The notes beneath the pieces are model-generated. The model saw only the letters and a list, made by a program, of their open reading frames with translations. It made no database searches and was not told the origin of the DNA. A program made the translations under genes and the position numbers. Shown in pieces: positions 7,495 to 16,251 of a stretch of DNA of 64,000 nucleotides. The stretch covers positions 377,136-441,135 of the forward strand of contig NZ_QFFK01000006.1 in the NCBI RefSeq assembly GCF_003149455.1, in the 5' to 3' direction. This DNA is from Chitinophaga deserti. Lineage in GTDB: Bacteria; Bacteroidota; Bacteroidia; Chitinophagales; Chitinophagaceae. Position 1 is the first letter of the stretch; the number at the start of each line of letters is the position of its first letter.

Positions 7495-8907
7495 TCATTT
7501 CATCAGCTGGTGCGCCAGTTTACCGAGGGTTTTCAGCCCGTCTTCCACTGTTTTGCTCCAGGGGTTGGAGTAACTGAGGCGCATGCAGTTGTTGTAACGG
7601 TCCTGCAGTGTAAAGATCCGTCCAGGAGCAAAAATGATCTTGCGGCGGAGGGCCTGTTCATACAGTTCGATGGTATTGATGTTTTCATTGAGTTCCAGCC
7701 AGAGTACGTAGCCGCCCTGCGGGCGAGTAACGCAGGTATCTTCCGGGAAGTAATCTGCAATAGCCTGCTGGTAGCGGAGGCATTGGGTGTGAAGCATTTT
7801 CCGGAGGTTGCGCATATGGTGTTCGTAGCGGCCGTTTTCCAGGAAATGGGCGATAGCGGCCTGCGGAAGGGTGGCGCTGGAGATAGTATGGTTCAGTTTA
7901 AGGCGCAGTACGCGGTCTTTATACTTGCCGGGTACCGTCCAGCCTACACGGTAGCCTGGAGCGAGGGATTTGCTGAAAGAATTGCAGAGGAGTACATTCC
8001 CGTTCCGGTCGTATTGCTTGCAGCTGCTGGGGCGGAGTTTACCGAAATAGAGATCTGCGTAAATATCGTCTTCAATAAGGGGGATGTCGTATTTGTTCAT
8101 CAGGCGCACCAGTTCCCGCTTGTTTTTATCCGGCATACAGGAACCGATGGGGTTGGAGAAGTTGGTGACGAATATGCAGGCCCTGATTTTAAACTTGGGG
8201 ATAGCTTTGTCGAGGTATTCGAGATCTACTCCCGTAACGGGGTCTGTTGGTACTTCGAGCACTTTGAGGCCGAGGCTTTCCGCCAGCTGATAGGTGCCGC
8301 TGTATGCGGGGCTTTCCAGGGCTATTACGTCGCCGGGCTGGGTGGTGGCAGAGAGGCAGAGGGTGAGCGCGTCCATACAACCTGTAGTGGTAACTACGTC
8401 GTGTTCCGTTACGCTGCCGCCCCACTGGATGCTCATCCTTGCAATCTGCCGGCGGAGCGACAGGTTGCCCTGCAGGAGTTCATAATTGACGCCGCCGTTG
8501 TTTTCCCGCAATGCCTGAATCATGCTTTTCGCCAGTTTGGCGGAGGGGAGCAGGGATTCGGTGGGGGAGGCAGATGAAAAGCGGAGCAGTTCGGGGCCAT
8601 GGTGGGAGAACACCTCCGTGATCATTTCACTTACGTTTACTTCGGTAGCCCTTTTCACCGGCCGTGTGGCACTGGGCAGCTCAGGCATACGCCGGGGGGA
8701 GAAGCACACGTAATACCCCGATTTAGGCCGTGGTTCCACAAATCCTTTACTCTCCAGGTGGTAATACGCCTGAAACACCGTACTCATGCTGATGCCCTGC
8801 TCTTTGCTCAGGGAACGGACGGATGGCAGTTTATCGCCTATGCGGATCACTTCCTTTTCAATCATGGCCTGAATACGGTCGGCCACCTGGAGATACAGAT
8901 GTTCCAT
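7495..8907 (-). CDS. MocR-type regulator: GntR helix-turn-helix fused to a class I aminotransferase domain
   Basis: 470 residues. Residues 1-70 form a winged GntR helix-turn-helix (DKLPSVRSLSKEQGISMST). The rest is a fold-type I PLP enzyme domain with the PLP lysine in NSFSKSLAPGYRVGW. MocR proteins use the aminotransferase domain as a sensor rather than a catalyst in the characterised cases (PdxR, GabR, TauR). The gene is divergent from dinB-ogt with a 93-bp gap; a -7-like element TAATTTTG lies on its strand at 8940-8933. The target genes cannot be read from the sequence: the divergent pair is one option and self-control another. A long open frame on the opposite strand is a shadow of this gene. 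Confidence 0.9.
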   Translation of the reverse strand: MEHLYLQVADRIQAMIEKEVIRIGDKLPSVRSLSKEQGISMSTVFQAYYHLESKGFVEPRPKSGYYVCFSPRRMPELPSATRPVKRATEVNVSEMITEVFSHHGPELLRFSSASPTESLLPSAKLAKSMIQALRENNGGVNYELLQGNLSLRRQIARMSIQWGGSVTEHDVVTTTGCMDALTLCLSATTQPGDVIALESPAYSGTYQLAESLGLKVLEVPTDPVTGVDLEYLDKAIPKFKIRACIFVTNFSNPIGSCMPDKNKRELVRLMNKYDIPLIEDDIYADLYFGKLRPSSCKQYDRNGNVLLCNSFSKSLAPGYRVGWTVPGKYKDRVLRLKLNHTISSATLPQAAIAHFLENGRYEHHMRNLRKMLHTQCLRYQQAIADYFPEDTCVTRPQGGYVLWLELNENINTIELYEQALRRKIIFAPGRIFTLQDRYNNCMRLSYSNPWSKTVEDGLKTLGKLAHQLMK

Positions 8908-9000
8908 GGATAAATGTATTGTCTGATACGGTCAAAATTACGGAATTGAAATCTGTTCTGAATATTTTTTAATACCTTAACATAATAAACACGGAATCGT

Positions 9001-9471
9001 ATGCAACATCTGCCTTTCAGCGTTGAACTGCGCCTGCGCACCCAGCATCTTTCTATCGGTGAAATGACCGGTCCGGTTTCGGATGAGGTGCTCCGGCAGG
9101 AGGTGGCCGCAGGGAAATGGTCGGCTATCGATAATATCGCCCATCTGGCTGTGTTTCAGCCCATCTTCCAGCGCCGCCTGCAACGCATTGCCGATGAGGA
9201 AATACCCCTGTTTGAACCCTACGTCTGGCAGGATGATGTGCTTTTCGCCGAATACCGGGGCCTTACCAACCGTGAACTGCTGGTACAGGTGCGGCACGAC
9301 AGGGAAGCGTTTATCCGGTATACAGACGGCCTGAAAGCAGAAGATTTCAAGCGGAAAGGGCGGCATCCTGTGTATGGTACCTTCAGTGCGGCACAACTTA
9401 TCGAGATGTTCATACTCCATGAAGCCCATCATCTTTTTACGATTTTTAAACTGGTCAATTTCGGGAAATGA
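9001..9471 (+). CDS. DinB-like four-helix protein (DinB_2 family)
   Basis: 156 residues. The pattern of a DinB/YfiT-type metal-binding four-helix bundle is visible: a conserved region around WSAIDNIAHLAVF, with His residues spread as in the family (INDNIAH-type, and HEAHHLFTI near the end). These proteins are thought to be thiol-dependent transferases or hydrolases, but few have a proven function. The stop overlaps the start of the alkyl-DNA transferase gene (ATGA), so the two are co-translated. The link to DNA damage is by neighbour only. Confidence 0.8.
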   Translation: MQHLPFSVELRLRTQHLSIGEMTGPVSDEVLRQEVAAGKWSAIDNIAHLAVFQPIFQRRLQRIADEEIPLFEPYVWQDDVLFAEYRGLTNRELLVQVRHDREAFIRYTDGLKAEDFKRKGRHPVYGTFSAAQLIEMFILHEAHHLFTIFKLVNFGK

Positions 9472-9938
9472 GCCTGTTATATGTGGATTCACCGGTGGGG
9501 CGCATTGTTATCGGCGGTGATGAGGAATATATTTCCTGCGTTTCGTTTACGGACGGGAAAGAAGAAGCCGCTACCGGCGGGGAGCCTCCTGCATTATTAC
9601 GGGAATGTGCCGCCCAGCTGGAAGCCTATTTCCGCAGGGAGCTCCGCCGGTTCGACCTGCCCATTCAGCAGGAAGGCACCCCATTTCAGCAACTGATCTG
9701 GCAAAACCTGCTGACTATACCCTATGGGGAAACCATCACTTACCTGGCGCTTGCCAAACGGGCAGGCAACGTCAAAAGCATCCGCGCCGCCGGTACTGCC
9801 AATGGCAGGAACAATATTGCCATCATCGTACCCTGCCACCGTGTAATCGGCAGCAATGGCGTACTCACAGGCTATGCCGGAGGCCTCTGGCGTAAACAAT
9901 TCCTCCTCGATCTCGAAAAAGGAGGTCTGCTCTTCTGA
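9468..9938 (+). CDS. ogt: Methylated-DNA--protein-cysteine methyltransferase
   Basis: 156 residues. It transfers the alkyl group from O6-alkylguanine in DNA to its own cysteine. The active-site motif PCHRVIG contains Cys123. The DNA-binding helix-turn-helix region is seen at about 80-112 (PYGETITYLALAKRAG, then SIRAAGTANGRN with the Arg finger), and the N-terminal domain is short as in Ogt-type enzymes. It overlaps the DinB-like gene by 4 bases, so the pair is one transcription unit. The intergenic stretch that follows (9939-10125) holds two small inverted repeats and no gene. Confidence 0.93.
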   Translation: MSLLYVDSPVGRIVIGGDEEYISCVSFTDGKEEAATGGEPPALLRECAAQLEAYFRRELRRFDLPIQQEGTPFQQLIWQNLLTIPYGETITYLALAKRAGNVKSIRAAGTANGRNNIAIIVPCHRVIGSNGVLTGYAGGLWRKQFLLDLEKGGLLF

Positions 9939-9984
9939 TCTCTCCCCACTTAAGTAAGCACTTACTAAATTGAAGTAACCCGGC

Positions 9985-10003
9985 TGACGAATGGCGTTCG
10001 TCA
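9985..10003. repeat. Inverted repeat after ogt
   Basis: TGACGAA and TTCGTCA (7-bp arms, 5-bp loop) form a hairpin without a T tract, so it is only a weak terminator candidate. A second small dyad, AGTAAG-CA-CTTACT, lies at 9953-9966 and resembles a TetR-type site. Neither can be assigned. Confidence 0.4.
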
Positions 10004-10125
10004 TGGACTTTCCAGCTTGATCCGGTCATCTGATATGGTTAAAATACATAAAACTGCATCTGTTTTTTATGGTGGAATAGTAAGAATTTTGAGTCGTCAA
10101 TTCAGCAACTTTAACACGCCACCAT

Positions 10126-11553
10126 ATGAATGCAATCTTCCGCGGCGATCTTGCCCGATTCGATGAACTTTTGCAGCAGACAGCAGATTACTCGGCCGAC
10201 TTCCTCCGCCGTATGAATGAACTGCCTGTAAGTATGGATGTACCGGCCTTTGCAGAGGCACACCTGCCTGAAAAAGGCATGGGTGGCACGGCGGCGCTGG
10301 AGTTGTTCGATAACCGATTTGGAGCATTTCTTACTGCCAGTGCAGGGCCCCGCTATTTTGGCTTCGTTACCGGCGGCGTTACCCCGGCTGCCCTCGCGGG
10401 CGACTGGCTGGCATCTGCCATTGATATGAATGCGGCAGACAAATCTTCCCTCGCATTTTCCCTCGAAAAAGAAACCCTTCAGTTGCTGCGGCAGCTTTTC
10501 TCGCTTCCGGAAGCCTTTGAAGGGGTATTTGTGTCGGGCGCCACCATGTCAAACTTTACCGGGCTGGCGGCAGCACGGCAATGGCTGGGATTGCAGCAGG
10601 GTATAAACGTTGCAGAACAGGGTACGAGTGCTTTACAAAATGTAAAAGTTCTGGCCGCCACGCCGCATTCCAGTGTTGTAAAGGCACTGTCTATGCTGGG
10701 AATGGGCAGAAACAGCCTGGTTACCCTCCCCACATTACCCGGGCGCGAAGCGGTGGATGTAAAGGCGCTTGAGCAGTGGATCGCAGACAATCCGGGAACG
10801 CCTTTTATCTATGTAGCTGCTGCGGGTACCGTGAATACCGTTGATTTCGATGATATCGCTGCCATTGCAGCGCTGAAAAATAAACATCCGTTCTGGTTGC
10901 ATGTGGATGCGGCCTTCGGAGGCTTTGCGGCCGTCAGCCCCCGTTTCAGGCATTTTCTGAACGGGTGGGAGCTGGCAGACAGTATTACGATAGACGCGCA
11001 TAAGTGGCTGAATGTGCCTTACGACTGTGCGATGATGTTCAGCCGTCATTCCCACCTGCAGCTGGAAGTGTTTCAGAATGCAGGGGCAGCTTACCTGGGC
11101 GATCCTGCGCAGAACTTCAATTTCATCAACTACGCTCCTGAAAACTCCCGGCGCCTGCGGGCATTACCAGCCTGGTTCACGCTGAGGGCATACGGAGCCG
11201 AAGGCTACCGCGATGTTGTGGAGCAGAACGTGATGCAGGCACAGCGTTTAGGCGAGGCACTGGAACGGAGCGGCTATTTCCGCCTGCTGGCACCCGTGAA
11301 GATGTGCGTGGTCTGCTTTACTCTTAATACGGAAGAAAGCAAACTCCCGGGGCATTTACAGGTCTTTTTACAGACGCTCGTCAAGCGGGGCGTGGTTTAT
11401 GTAACGCCTACCGTTTATGGCGGCGTACCGGGCATGCGTGCGGCGCTGGTGAACTGGCGCACAACAGATAAAGACACGGAGATGGCCATTCGCGAGCTGG
11501 AATCGGCGGCAGCGTCGGTAGCCGGGATGTCGGCCATTCTTACAAATAATTGA
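10126..11553 (+). CDS. PLP-dependent group II decarboxylase family protein
   Basis: 475 residues, the usual length for the aromatic-amino-acid/glutamate decarboxylase family. Motifs include the cofactor-binding HVDAAFGGFA and the PLP lysine (about residue 293) in SITIDAHKWLNVPYDC, plus the family's N-terminal region (FGFVTGGVTPAALAGDWLA). Substrate residues cannot be judged by eye, and the family includes decarboxylases of Tyr, Trp, DOPA, His and Asp and also aldehyde synthases. It is a single gene; the EamA exporter downstream could remove a product, which is a guess. Confidence 0.85.
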   Translation: MNAIFRGDLARFDELLQQTADYSADFLRRMNELPVSMDVPAFAEAHLPEKGMGGTAALELFDNRFGAFLTASAGPRYFGFVTGGVTPAALAGDWLASAIDMNAADKSSLAFSLEKETLQLLRQLFSLPEAFEGVFVSGATMSNFTGLAAARQWLGLQQGINVAEQGTSALQNVKVLAATPHSSVVKALSMLGMGRNSLVTLPTLPGREAVDVKALEQWIADNPGTPFIYVAAAGTVNTVDFDDIAAIAALKNKHPFWLHVDAAFGGFAAVSPRFRHFLNGWELADSITIDAHKWLNVPYDCAMMFSRHSHLQLEVFQNAGAAYLGDPAQNFNFINYAPENSRRLRALPAWFTLRAYGAEGYRDVVEQNVMQAQRLGEALERSGYFRLLAPVKMCVVCFTLNTEESKLPGHLQVFLQTLVKRGVVYVTPTVYGGVPGMRAALVNWRTTDKDTEMAIRELESAAASVAGMSAILTNN

Positions 11554-11579
11554 TTTAGAGGTTGATATTAGTATTATTG

Positions 11580-11601
11580 GCGATGGGTATCTACCCATCG
11601 C
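11580..11601. repeat. 22-bp perfect dyad between decarboxylase and EamA genes
   Basis: GCGATGGGTA-TC-TACCCATCGC is a perfect inverted repeat with 10-bp arms and a 2-bp centre. It lies 33 bp before the EamA start. There is no T tract, so it could be an operator as well as a hairpin in the mRNA leader. Confidence 0.6.
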
Positions 11602-11634
11602 TTGCTATACCGCCTCTGTTTTTAACCTCCTGAT

Positions 11635-12546
11635 ATGCAAAAGCAAAACCATACAAACGCTTACATGGCTTTGGTCATCGTAAGTATCTTTTGGGGAACC
11701 ACTTACCTTGCCGCCCGGATCGGCGTACAGCATATGCATGGCATGATGCTGGCAGGCCTCCGGCAAACAAGCGCAGGATTCATTCTCGTAGCCTTTTTCC
11801 TCATGCGCGGTTATAAGGTGCCCCAGGTGCCGGTACTGTCGAGGCTTTTCGTAATAGGTACCATTATGCTGTGCGGCAGCAATGGGTTAATGACCTGGGC
11901 TATGCAATACATCCCCAGCGGGCTGGGGGCTATCATAGCAGCCACCGTTCCCATATGGATCACCATTTTCAGCTTCTTCCTCGTACAGAAAACCAAAATA
12001 ACCTGGCAGCTGATTGCCGGCATGCTGATAGGGCTTGCGGGCATCGGAGGGATATTTTATGATAACCTGGCCAGTCTGATGAACCAGGAGTACCGTTTCG
12101 GCATTATCCTTATTACACTGGCATGTGTTTTCTGGGCACTTGGTTCGGTATTAACTGCCAAGTGGGCACTGGGCATCAATTATCTGTACGGTGCAGGCTA
12201 TCAGATGCTGTTCAGCGGGATCGTGATGCTGGTGATTGCCGGTTTTATGGGGCAGCACCTCAGTCTTGCCGCCTTCAACGGCGAACTATGGGGCAGTTTA
12301 CTGTACCTCATATTTATCGGATCTTTACTTAGCTATTCCGCATATGTTTTCGCCCTCAATAACCTGCCGCCTTCGCTGGTATCCATTTATGCCTATATCA
12401 ACCCCATTGTGGCGGTGATACTTGGCTGGCTGATCCTGCAGGAGAAACTGAACTGGGTAATGGGCCTGTCCTGCATGGTTACACTGCTGGGCGTGTACAT
12501 AGTTAACAAAGCATTCAACAAGCAGAAAAGTTATGAACGCAGCTAA
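11635..12546 (+). CDS. EamA/DMT-superfamily transporter
   Basis: 303 residues with about ten hydrophobic helices arranged as two EamA repeats (about 10-140 and 155-295), the plan of drug/metabolite exporters such as RhaT/YdcZ-like proteins. The motif WGTTYLAARIG in the first helix and YAYINPIVAVILGWL near the end are typical. Substrates of this family vary (amino acids, amines, nucleosides). The next gene starts inside its 3' end (14-bp overlap), so it is co-transcribed with the acetyltransferase genes. Confidence 0.9.
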   Translation: MQKQNHTNAYMALVIVSIFWGTTYLAARIGVQHMHGMMLAGLRQTSAGFILVAFFLMRGYKVPQVPVLSRLFVIGTIMLCGSNGLMTWAMQYIPSGLGAIIAATVPIWITIFSFFLVQKTKITWQLIAGMLIGLAGIGGIFYDNLASLMNQEYRFGIILITLACVFWALGSVLTAKWALGINYLYGAGYQMLFSGIVMLVIAGFMGQHLSLAAFNGELWGSLLYLIFIGSLLSYSAYVFALNNLPPSLVSIYAYINPIVAVILGWLILQEKLNWVMGLSCMVTLLGVYIVNKAFNKQKSYERS

Positions 12547-13468
12547 TGACATCCGCATCCTGAGCTGGCATCCATCTTACCAGCCTCATTTCGAAAGGCT
12601 GAACAAGGCCTGGATCAGTAAGTTTTTCCGGCTGGAGCCTATAGATATCGCCGTGCTGGAGCATCCGGAGGATCATATCATTGCCCCCGGCGGGGAGGTA
12701 CTTTTTGTTGCTGTAGGTAATCAGATTGCCGGTACGGTTGCTTACCGGCCGGTGGCTGCCGATACAGTGGAAATGACGAAAATGGCGGTAGACGAAGCCT
12801 ATCAGGGCCGTAAGCTCGGCTGGGCATTGGGTAAAGCTATTATCGACAGAGCAGCAGAAATGGGCTTTTCGAAGATGGTTTTGTACTCCAGCCGCAAACT
12901 AACGCCCGCCATCACCATGTACCATAAACTGGGTTTTGAAGAAGTGGAACTGGAAAAGGGAGATTACGAACGTTGCGATATCAAAATGGAAATATCCCTG
13001 CAGGAACCGCCGCTGGCAGCACTGGCACGGGAACTGAGAGATGTGGTGCTGCGTACGGAAGTGCGCCTGCTCCAGTTTACGGACGAAGAAGCAGGGATCC
13101 GTCCTTCCCCTGAAAAATGGAGCCGTAAGGAGGTGTTAGGCCACTTAACGGATTCCGCCCTGAACAATTACCCCCGGTTTATCAGGGCGCAGCAGAACGT
13201 TTTTACGGAAGTACCCGGCTATAATCAGGACTTCTGGGTGGAAGCGCGGCAATATATGCGGGAAGACTGGCGGGAGCTGGTGCAGATCTGGAAATCCGTT
13301 AACCTGCACATAGCCCGGCTGTTGCCAATGATACCGGCCGAAGCGCTGGACAACATCCTCGTAATAGGGCCTAATGCCCCCGCCACATTGCGTTATGTGG
13401 CAGAAGACTATCTGCGCCATCTGCAACATCACCTTACCCAAATATTCCCCGTACATGCAAATTATTAA
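12533..13468 (+). CDS. GNAT acetyltransferase fused to a DinB-like domain
   Basis: 311 residues with two parts. Residues 1-160 are a GNAT N-acetyltransferase with the acetyl-CoA loop DEAYQGRKLGWALGKAII. Residues about 165-311 are a DinB_2-like four-helix domain (RPSPEKWSRKEVLGHLTDSA, then YLRHLQHHLTQI at the end). The gene overlaps the EamA gene upstream by 14 bp and the next GNAT gene downstream by 14 bp. The fusion suggests that acetyl transfer and the DinB-like activity act on the same small molecule or thiol. The substrate is unknown. No stop or frameshift lies at the junction, so this is a real fusion. Confidence 0.85.
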   Translation: MNAANDIRILSWHPSYQPHFERLNKAWISKFFRLEPIDIAVLEHPEDHIIAPGGEVLFVAVGNQIAGTVAYRPVAADTVEMTKMAVDEAYQGRKLGWALGKAIIDRAAEMGFSKMVLYSSRKLTPAITMYHKLGFEEVELEKGDYERCDIKMEISLQEPPLAALARELRDVVLRTEVRLLQFTDEEAGIRPSPEKWSRKEVLGHLTDSALNNYPRFIRAQQNVFTEVPGYNQDFWVEARQYMREDWRELVQIWKSVNLHIARLLPMIPAEALDNILVIGPNAPATLRYVAEDYLRHLQHHLTQIFPVHANY

Positions 13469-13895
13469 AGCTACAGAAGACAGGCTGGAGGCCCTCGCAG
13501 CCTTGTTTAACGACTACCGCGGGCATTACGAACAGGCATCGGATATTGCAGGCGCCAAAGCGTTTCTGTCGGAGCGCCTCCGGCAGCAGGACAGTGTTAT
13601 TTACCTCGCAATAGACGGGGACGAAGTGGTGGGTTTTACCCAGTTGTACCCTGTTTTTTCCTCCATAGGCATGAAAAAGGCCTGGATTCTCAACGATCTG
13701 TTCGTGGTTCCGGAAGCCCGCCGGAAAGGAGCTGCCCGTGAACTGATTGCCGCAGCCAGAAATATGGGTGTGGAATCGGCCAGCCGTTACCTCATGCTCC
13801 AGACGCACTGGAGCAACGAAAAGGCCCGCGCACTGTACGAAAGCACAGGCTGGAAGCTCGATGAGGATTTTGCTTATTACTACCTCTCCTTATAG
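13455..13895 (+). CDS. GNAT family N-acetyltransferase
   Basis: 146 residues from the ATG at 13455, chosen because the N-terminus MQIIKATEDRLEALAALF matches a GNAT start; an upstream in-frame start would extend it deep into the previous gene. The acetyl-CoA-binding motif is VVPEARRKGAARELIAAA, followed by a typical C-terminal block with HWSNEKARALYESTGW. Single-domain enzymes like this acetylate amines, from small molecules to protein termini; the target is unknown. It is the last gene of the EamA-GNAT/DinB-GNAT operon, before a strong terminator. Confidence 0.88.
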   Translation: MQIIKATEDRLEALAALFNDYRGHYEQASDIAGAKAFLSERLRQQDSVIYLAIDGDEVVGFTQLYPVFSSIGMKKAWILNDLFVVPEARRKGAARELIAAARNMGVESASRYLMLQTHWSNEKARALYESTGWKLDEDFAYYYLSL

Positions 13896-13925
13896 AATAC
13901 AGTTACAATTAACAGAAAAATGTAC

Positions 13926-13958
13926 ACAGGCGGGCGTCGGCCCGCCTGTTCCTGTTTT
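13926..13958 (+). terminator. Terminator after the GNAT operon
   Basis: The 10-bp stem ACAGGCGGGC/GCCCGCCTGT (13926-13935 and 13940-13949) with loop GTCG is followed by TCCTGTTTT. Confidence 0.75.
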
Positions 13959-13995
13959 GGTACATAATTAGCCGCGAAATGTTTTTATTTGCGGG

Positions 13996-14553
13996 ATGGA
14001 ACTGCAACAAAACCCCTGGCGCTTTGAGACCGCCAGTATTCCTTACGAGAACCCCTGGATCCGGGTAACGGAACACAGAGGCATCAATCCCGCCGGGAAT
14101 CCCGGTATTTACGGAATCGTTCATTTCAAGAATCTTGCTATTGGTGTGGTAGCCCTGGATGCGGACCAGCATATCTGGCTGGTGGGGCAGTACCGGGTGC
14201 CGCTGGAGGCCTGGAGCTGGGAGATACCCGAAGGCGGAGGGCCTCATGGCACAGATCCCCTGGTGTCGGCCAGGCGCGAACTGGCGGAAGAAACTGGGCT
14301 GAAAGCCCGAGAATGGCGCCAGATCGTACAGGTGCACATGTCCAACTCCGTGAGCGACGAAGTAGGGATCGTATACCTGGCGCAGGGGCTGGAGCAGGGA
14401 ACGGCTGATCCGGAGGAAACGGAACAGCTGGCGGTAAGGCGCGTTCCATTCATGGAAGCCTACCATATGGTAAGGGAGGGTGCCATAACGGACTCCCTTT
14501 CTGTGGCTGCTATTCAAAAGATCCGGCTTATGATGCTGGAAGGGGAGCTTTGA
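13996..14553 (+). CDS. NUDIX hydrolase, ADP-ribose pyrophosphatase-like
   Basis: 185 residues. The NUDIX box runs through GPHGTDPLVSARRELAEETG and keeps the metal-binding RE-x-x-EE core; the first Glu of the consensus is Thr here. The long N-terminal beta part (residues 1-60) and WSWEIPEGG before the box fit the ADP-ribose/nucleoside-diphosphate-sugar group (NUDT5/NudF-like). It would cleave such a pyrophosphate to AMP and a sugar phosphate. A terminator precedes it and rlmB follows 18 bp after the stop. Confidence 0.88.
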   Translation: MELQQNPWRFETASIPYENPWIRVTEHRGINPAGNPGIYGIVHFKNLAIGVVALDADQHIWLVGQYRVPLEAWSWEIPEGGGPHGTDPLVSARRELAEETGLKAREWRQIVQVHMSNSVSDEVGIVYLAQGLEQGTADPEETEQLAVRRVPFMEAYHMVREGAITDSLSVAAIQKIRLMMLEGEL

Positions 14554-14571
14554 TGCGTTATCTTTGCGCCG

Positions 14572-15348
14572 ATGAACCACCGTTTCAAGAAACCACAGGC
14601 ACCCAAGCCAAAACAGTCTTCCCTCATCATCGGGCGCCAGCCATTGCTGGAAGCCATGAAGGGAGGAAAAGCCATTGAGCGCATATTTATGCTCAAAACC
14701 GCCTCGGGCGATATCATACCGCAGATCCGCAACCAGGCCACCGAATTGCGCATCCCCATCAACTATGTGCCGGTGGAGAAGCTGAACAGTCTTACCCAGG
14801 CCAACCACCAGGGTGTGGTAGCCCTCGCGGCCGCTGTTGCCTACCTCGACCTGCAGGATGTTATTTCCCATGTGGTGGAAAAAGGGGAGACCCCGCTTTT
14901 CCTCATCCTCGATGGTATCACCGATGTCCGTAATATAGGCGCCATCGCCCGGAGTGCGGTGTGTTGCGGCGCACAGGCCATCATTATCCCCGACCGTGGC
15001 ATTGCTGCCCTGAACGAAGAAGCCATGAAATCCTCGGCCGGTGCCCTGGAGCGTATTGCTATCTGCCGGGTAGGCAGCCTGCTCAAAGCCATCGATGAAC
15101 TGCACCTCAACGGTATCAAAATAGTAGCCAGCGAAATGGAAGCGCCCAACCGCCTGCAGGATCTGCCCTGGCAGGAGCCAATGGCGGTGATCATGGGTTC
15201 GGAAGATAAAGGCGTGTATCCGGCATTGCTGAAAGCTGCCGACGAGCAGTTCCACATCCCCATGCAAAGCAATTTCGAATCATTTAACGTGTCAGTAGCG
15301 GCAGGTATTATCCTGTACGAAGCTATGAAGCAGCGGATGGAGCCCTGA
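14572..15348 (+). CDS. rlmB: TrmH-family 23S rRNA (guanosine-2'-O-)-methyltransferase, RlmB type
   Basis: 258 residues. An N-terminal substrate-binding domain (about 15-95, IIGRQPLLEAMKGGKAIERI) precedes the SPOUT methyltransferase domain with the three family motifs: DGITDVRNIGAIARSA, MGSEDKGVYPAL and SNFESFNVSVAAGIILYE, which build the knotted SAM site. RlmB methylates G2251 (E. coli numbering) of 23S rRNA; related TrmH proteins methylate tRNA, so the target is likely but not proven. A -7-like TATCTTTG at 14559-14566 lies just before the ATG, without a clear -33. Confidence 0.88.
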   Translation: MNHRFKKPQAPKPKQSSLIIGRQPLLEAMKGGKAIERIFMLKTASGDIIPQIRNQATELRIPINYVPVEKLNSLTQANHQGVVALAAAVAYLDLQDVISHVVEKGETPLFLILDGITDVRNIGAIARSAVCCGAQAIIIPDRGIAALNEEAMKSSAGALERIAICRVGSLLKAIDELHLNGIKIVASEMEAPNRLQDLPWQEPMAVIMGSEDKGVYPALLKAADEQFHIPMQSNFESFNVSVAAGIILYEAMKQRMEP

Positions 15349-15380
15349 TGATCGGAGCACATAATTTGTTATTTTAGCAT

Positions 15381-16226
15381 ATGCTGAAATTCATCGAATG
15401 CCCGCGCGATGCCATGCAGGGATGGCCGCGCATAATACCCGCAAAGGAAAAGATTGCATACCTCAATGCCTTGCTGCCCGTGGGGTTCGATACGCTCGAC
15501 TTTGGAAGCTTCGTATCCGCCAAAGCCATCCCTCAGATGGCAGATACGGCCGAAGTACTGGCCGGCCTCGATCCTTCTGCCACAAAGTTGCTGGCCATCG
15601 TGGCAAATGTACGCGGGGCGGAAGATGCGGTGGTTCATGAACGGATTCAGTACCTGGGTTTCCCCTTTTCCATCTCAGAAACATTTCAGCTAAGGAATAC
15701 CAACAAAACTATCCCCGAAGCACTGGAGCAGGTCCAAACCATTCAGGAGCTGTGTGTCAAGAACAGTAAACAACTGGTCATCTATATTTCCATGGGGTTT
15801 GGAAATCCCTATGGTGATCCGTACAGTCCGGATGTAGCTTTGGAATGGGCGGGCCGCTTTGCGGACCTCCATGTACCCATCATCTCACTGGCCGATACGG
15901 TTGGCGTGGCGAAGCCGGAAGGTATCAGCTCCCTTTTTTCAACACTGGTGCCGGCTTATCCGCAGGTAGAATTCGGAGCGCATTTTCATTCCACGCCACA
16001 GGCATGGGAGGAAAAGATTGCTGCTGCTTGGGAGAGTGGCTGCCGCCGGTTCGACAGTGCCATCCGCGGCATAGGCGGTTGCCCTATGGCGCAGGATGAT
16101 CTCGTTGGGAATATTGCCACCGAGAACCTGCTGCGGTTCTGCGCAGAAAGGGGTATTGCAAACGGACTTAATACTGCATCATTCTCGGAAGCAATGGTAT
16201 TGGCGGATAGCGTATTCCATCATTAG
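15381..16226 (+). CDS. mvaB: Hydroxymethylglutaryl-CoA lyase
   Basis: 281 residues, a TIM-barrel of the HMGL-like family. It cleaves HMG-CoA to acetoacetate and acetyl-CoA in leucine breakdown. Visible motifs: ECPRDAMQGWP at the start (metal/substrate site), HFHST with the metal His residues, and the C-terminal signature RGIGGCPMAQDDLVGNIATE, whose Cys and Gly-rich loop are the lyase signature. The length is slightly short of the human enzyme (no transit peptide). Neighbours are not leucine genes. Confidence 0.9.
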   Translation: MLKFIECPRDAMQGWPRIIPAKEKIAYLNALLPVGFDTLDFGSFVSAKAIPQMADTAEVLAGLDPSATKLLAIVANVRGAEDAVVHERIQYLGFPFSISETFQLRNTNKTIPEALEQVQTIQELCVKNSKQLVIYISMGFGNPYGDPYSPDVALEWAGRFADLHVPIISLADTVGVAKPEGISSLFSTLVPAYPQVEFGAHFHSTPQAWEEKIAAAWESGCRRFDSAIRGIGGCPMAQDDLVGNIATENLLRFCAERGIANGLNTASFSEAMVLADSVFHH

Positions 16227-16251
16227 CCCGATTTTTTGATATTTTTACAGC

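Noticed and set aside
7462..8577. 371-codon open frame on the plus strand
   Set aside because: It lies wholly opposite the MocR-type gene, has low-complexity, non-family sequence, and no promoter or start context of its own. It is a shadow of the real gene.
9953..9966. TetR-type operator AGTAAG-CA-CTTACT after ogt
   Set aside because: The arms are only 6 bp, no TetR gene is near, and no second copy was seen; too weak to claim.
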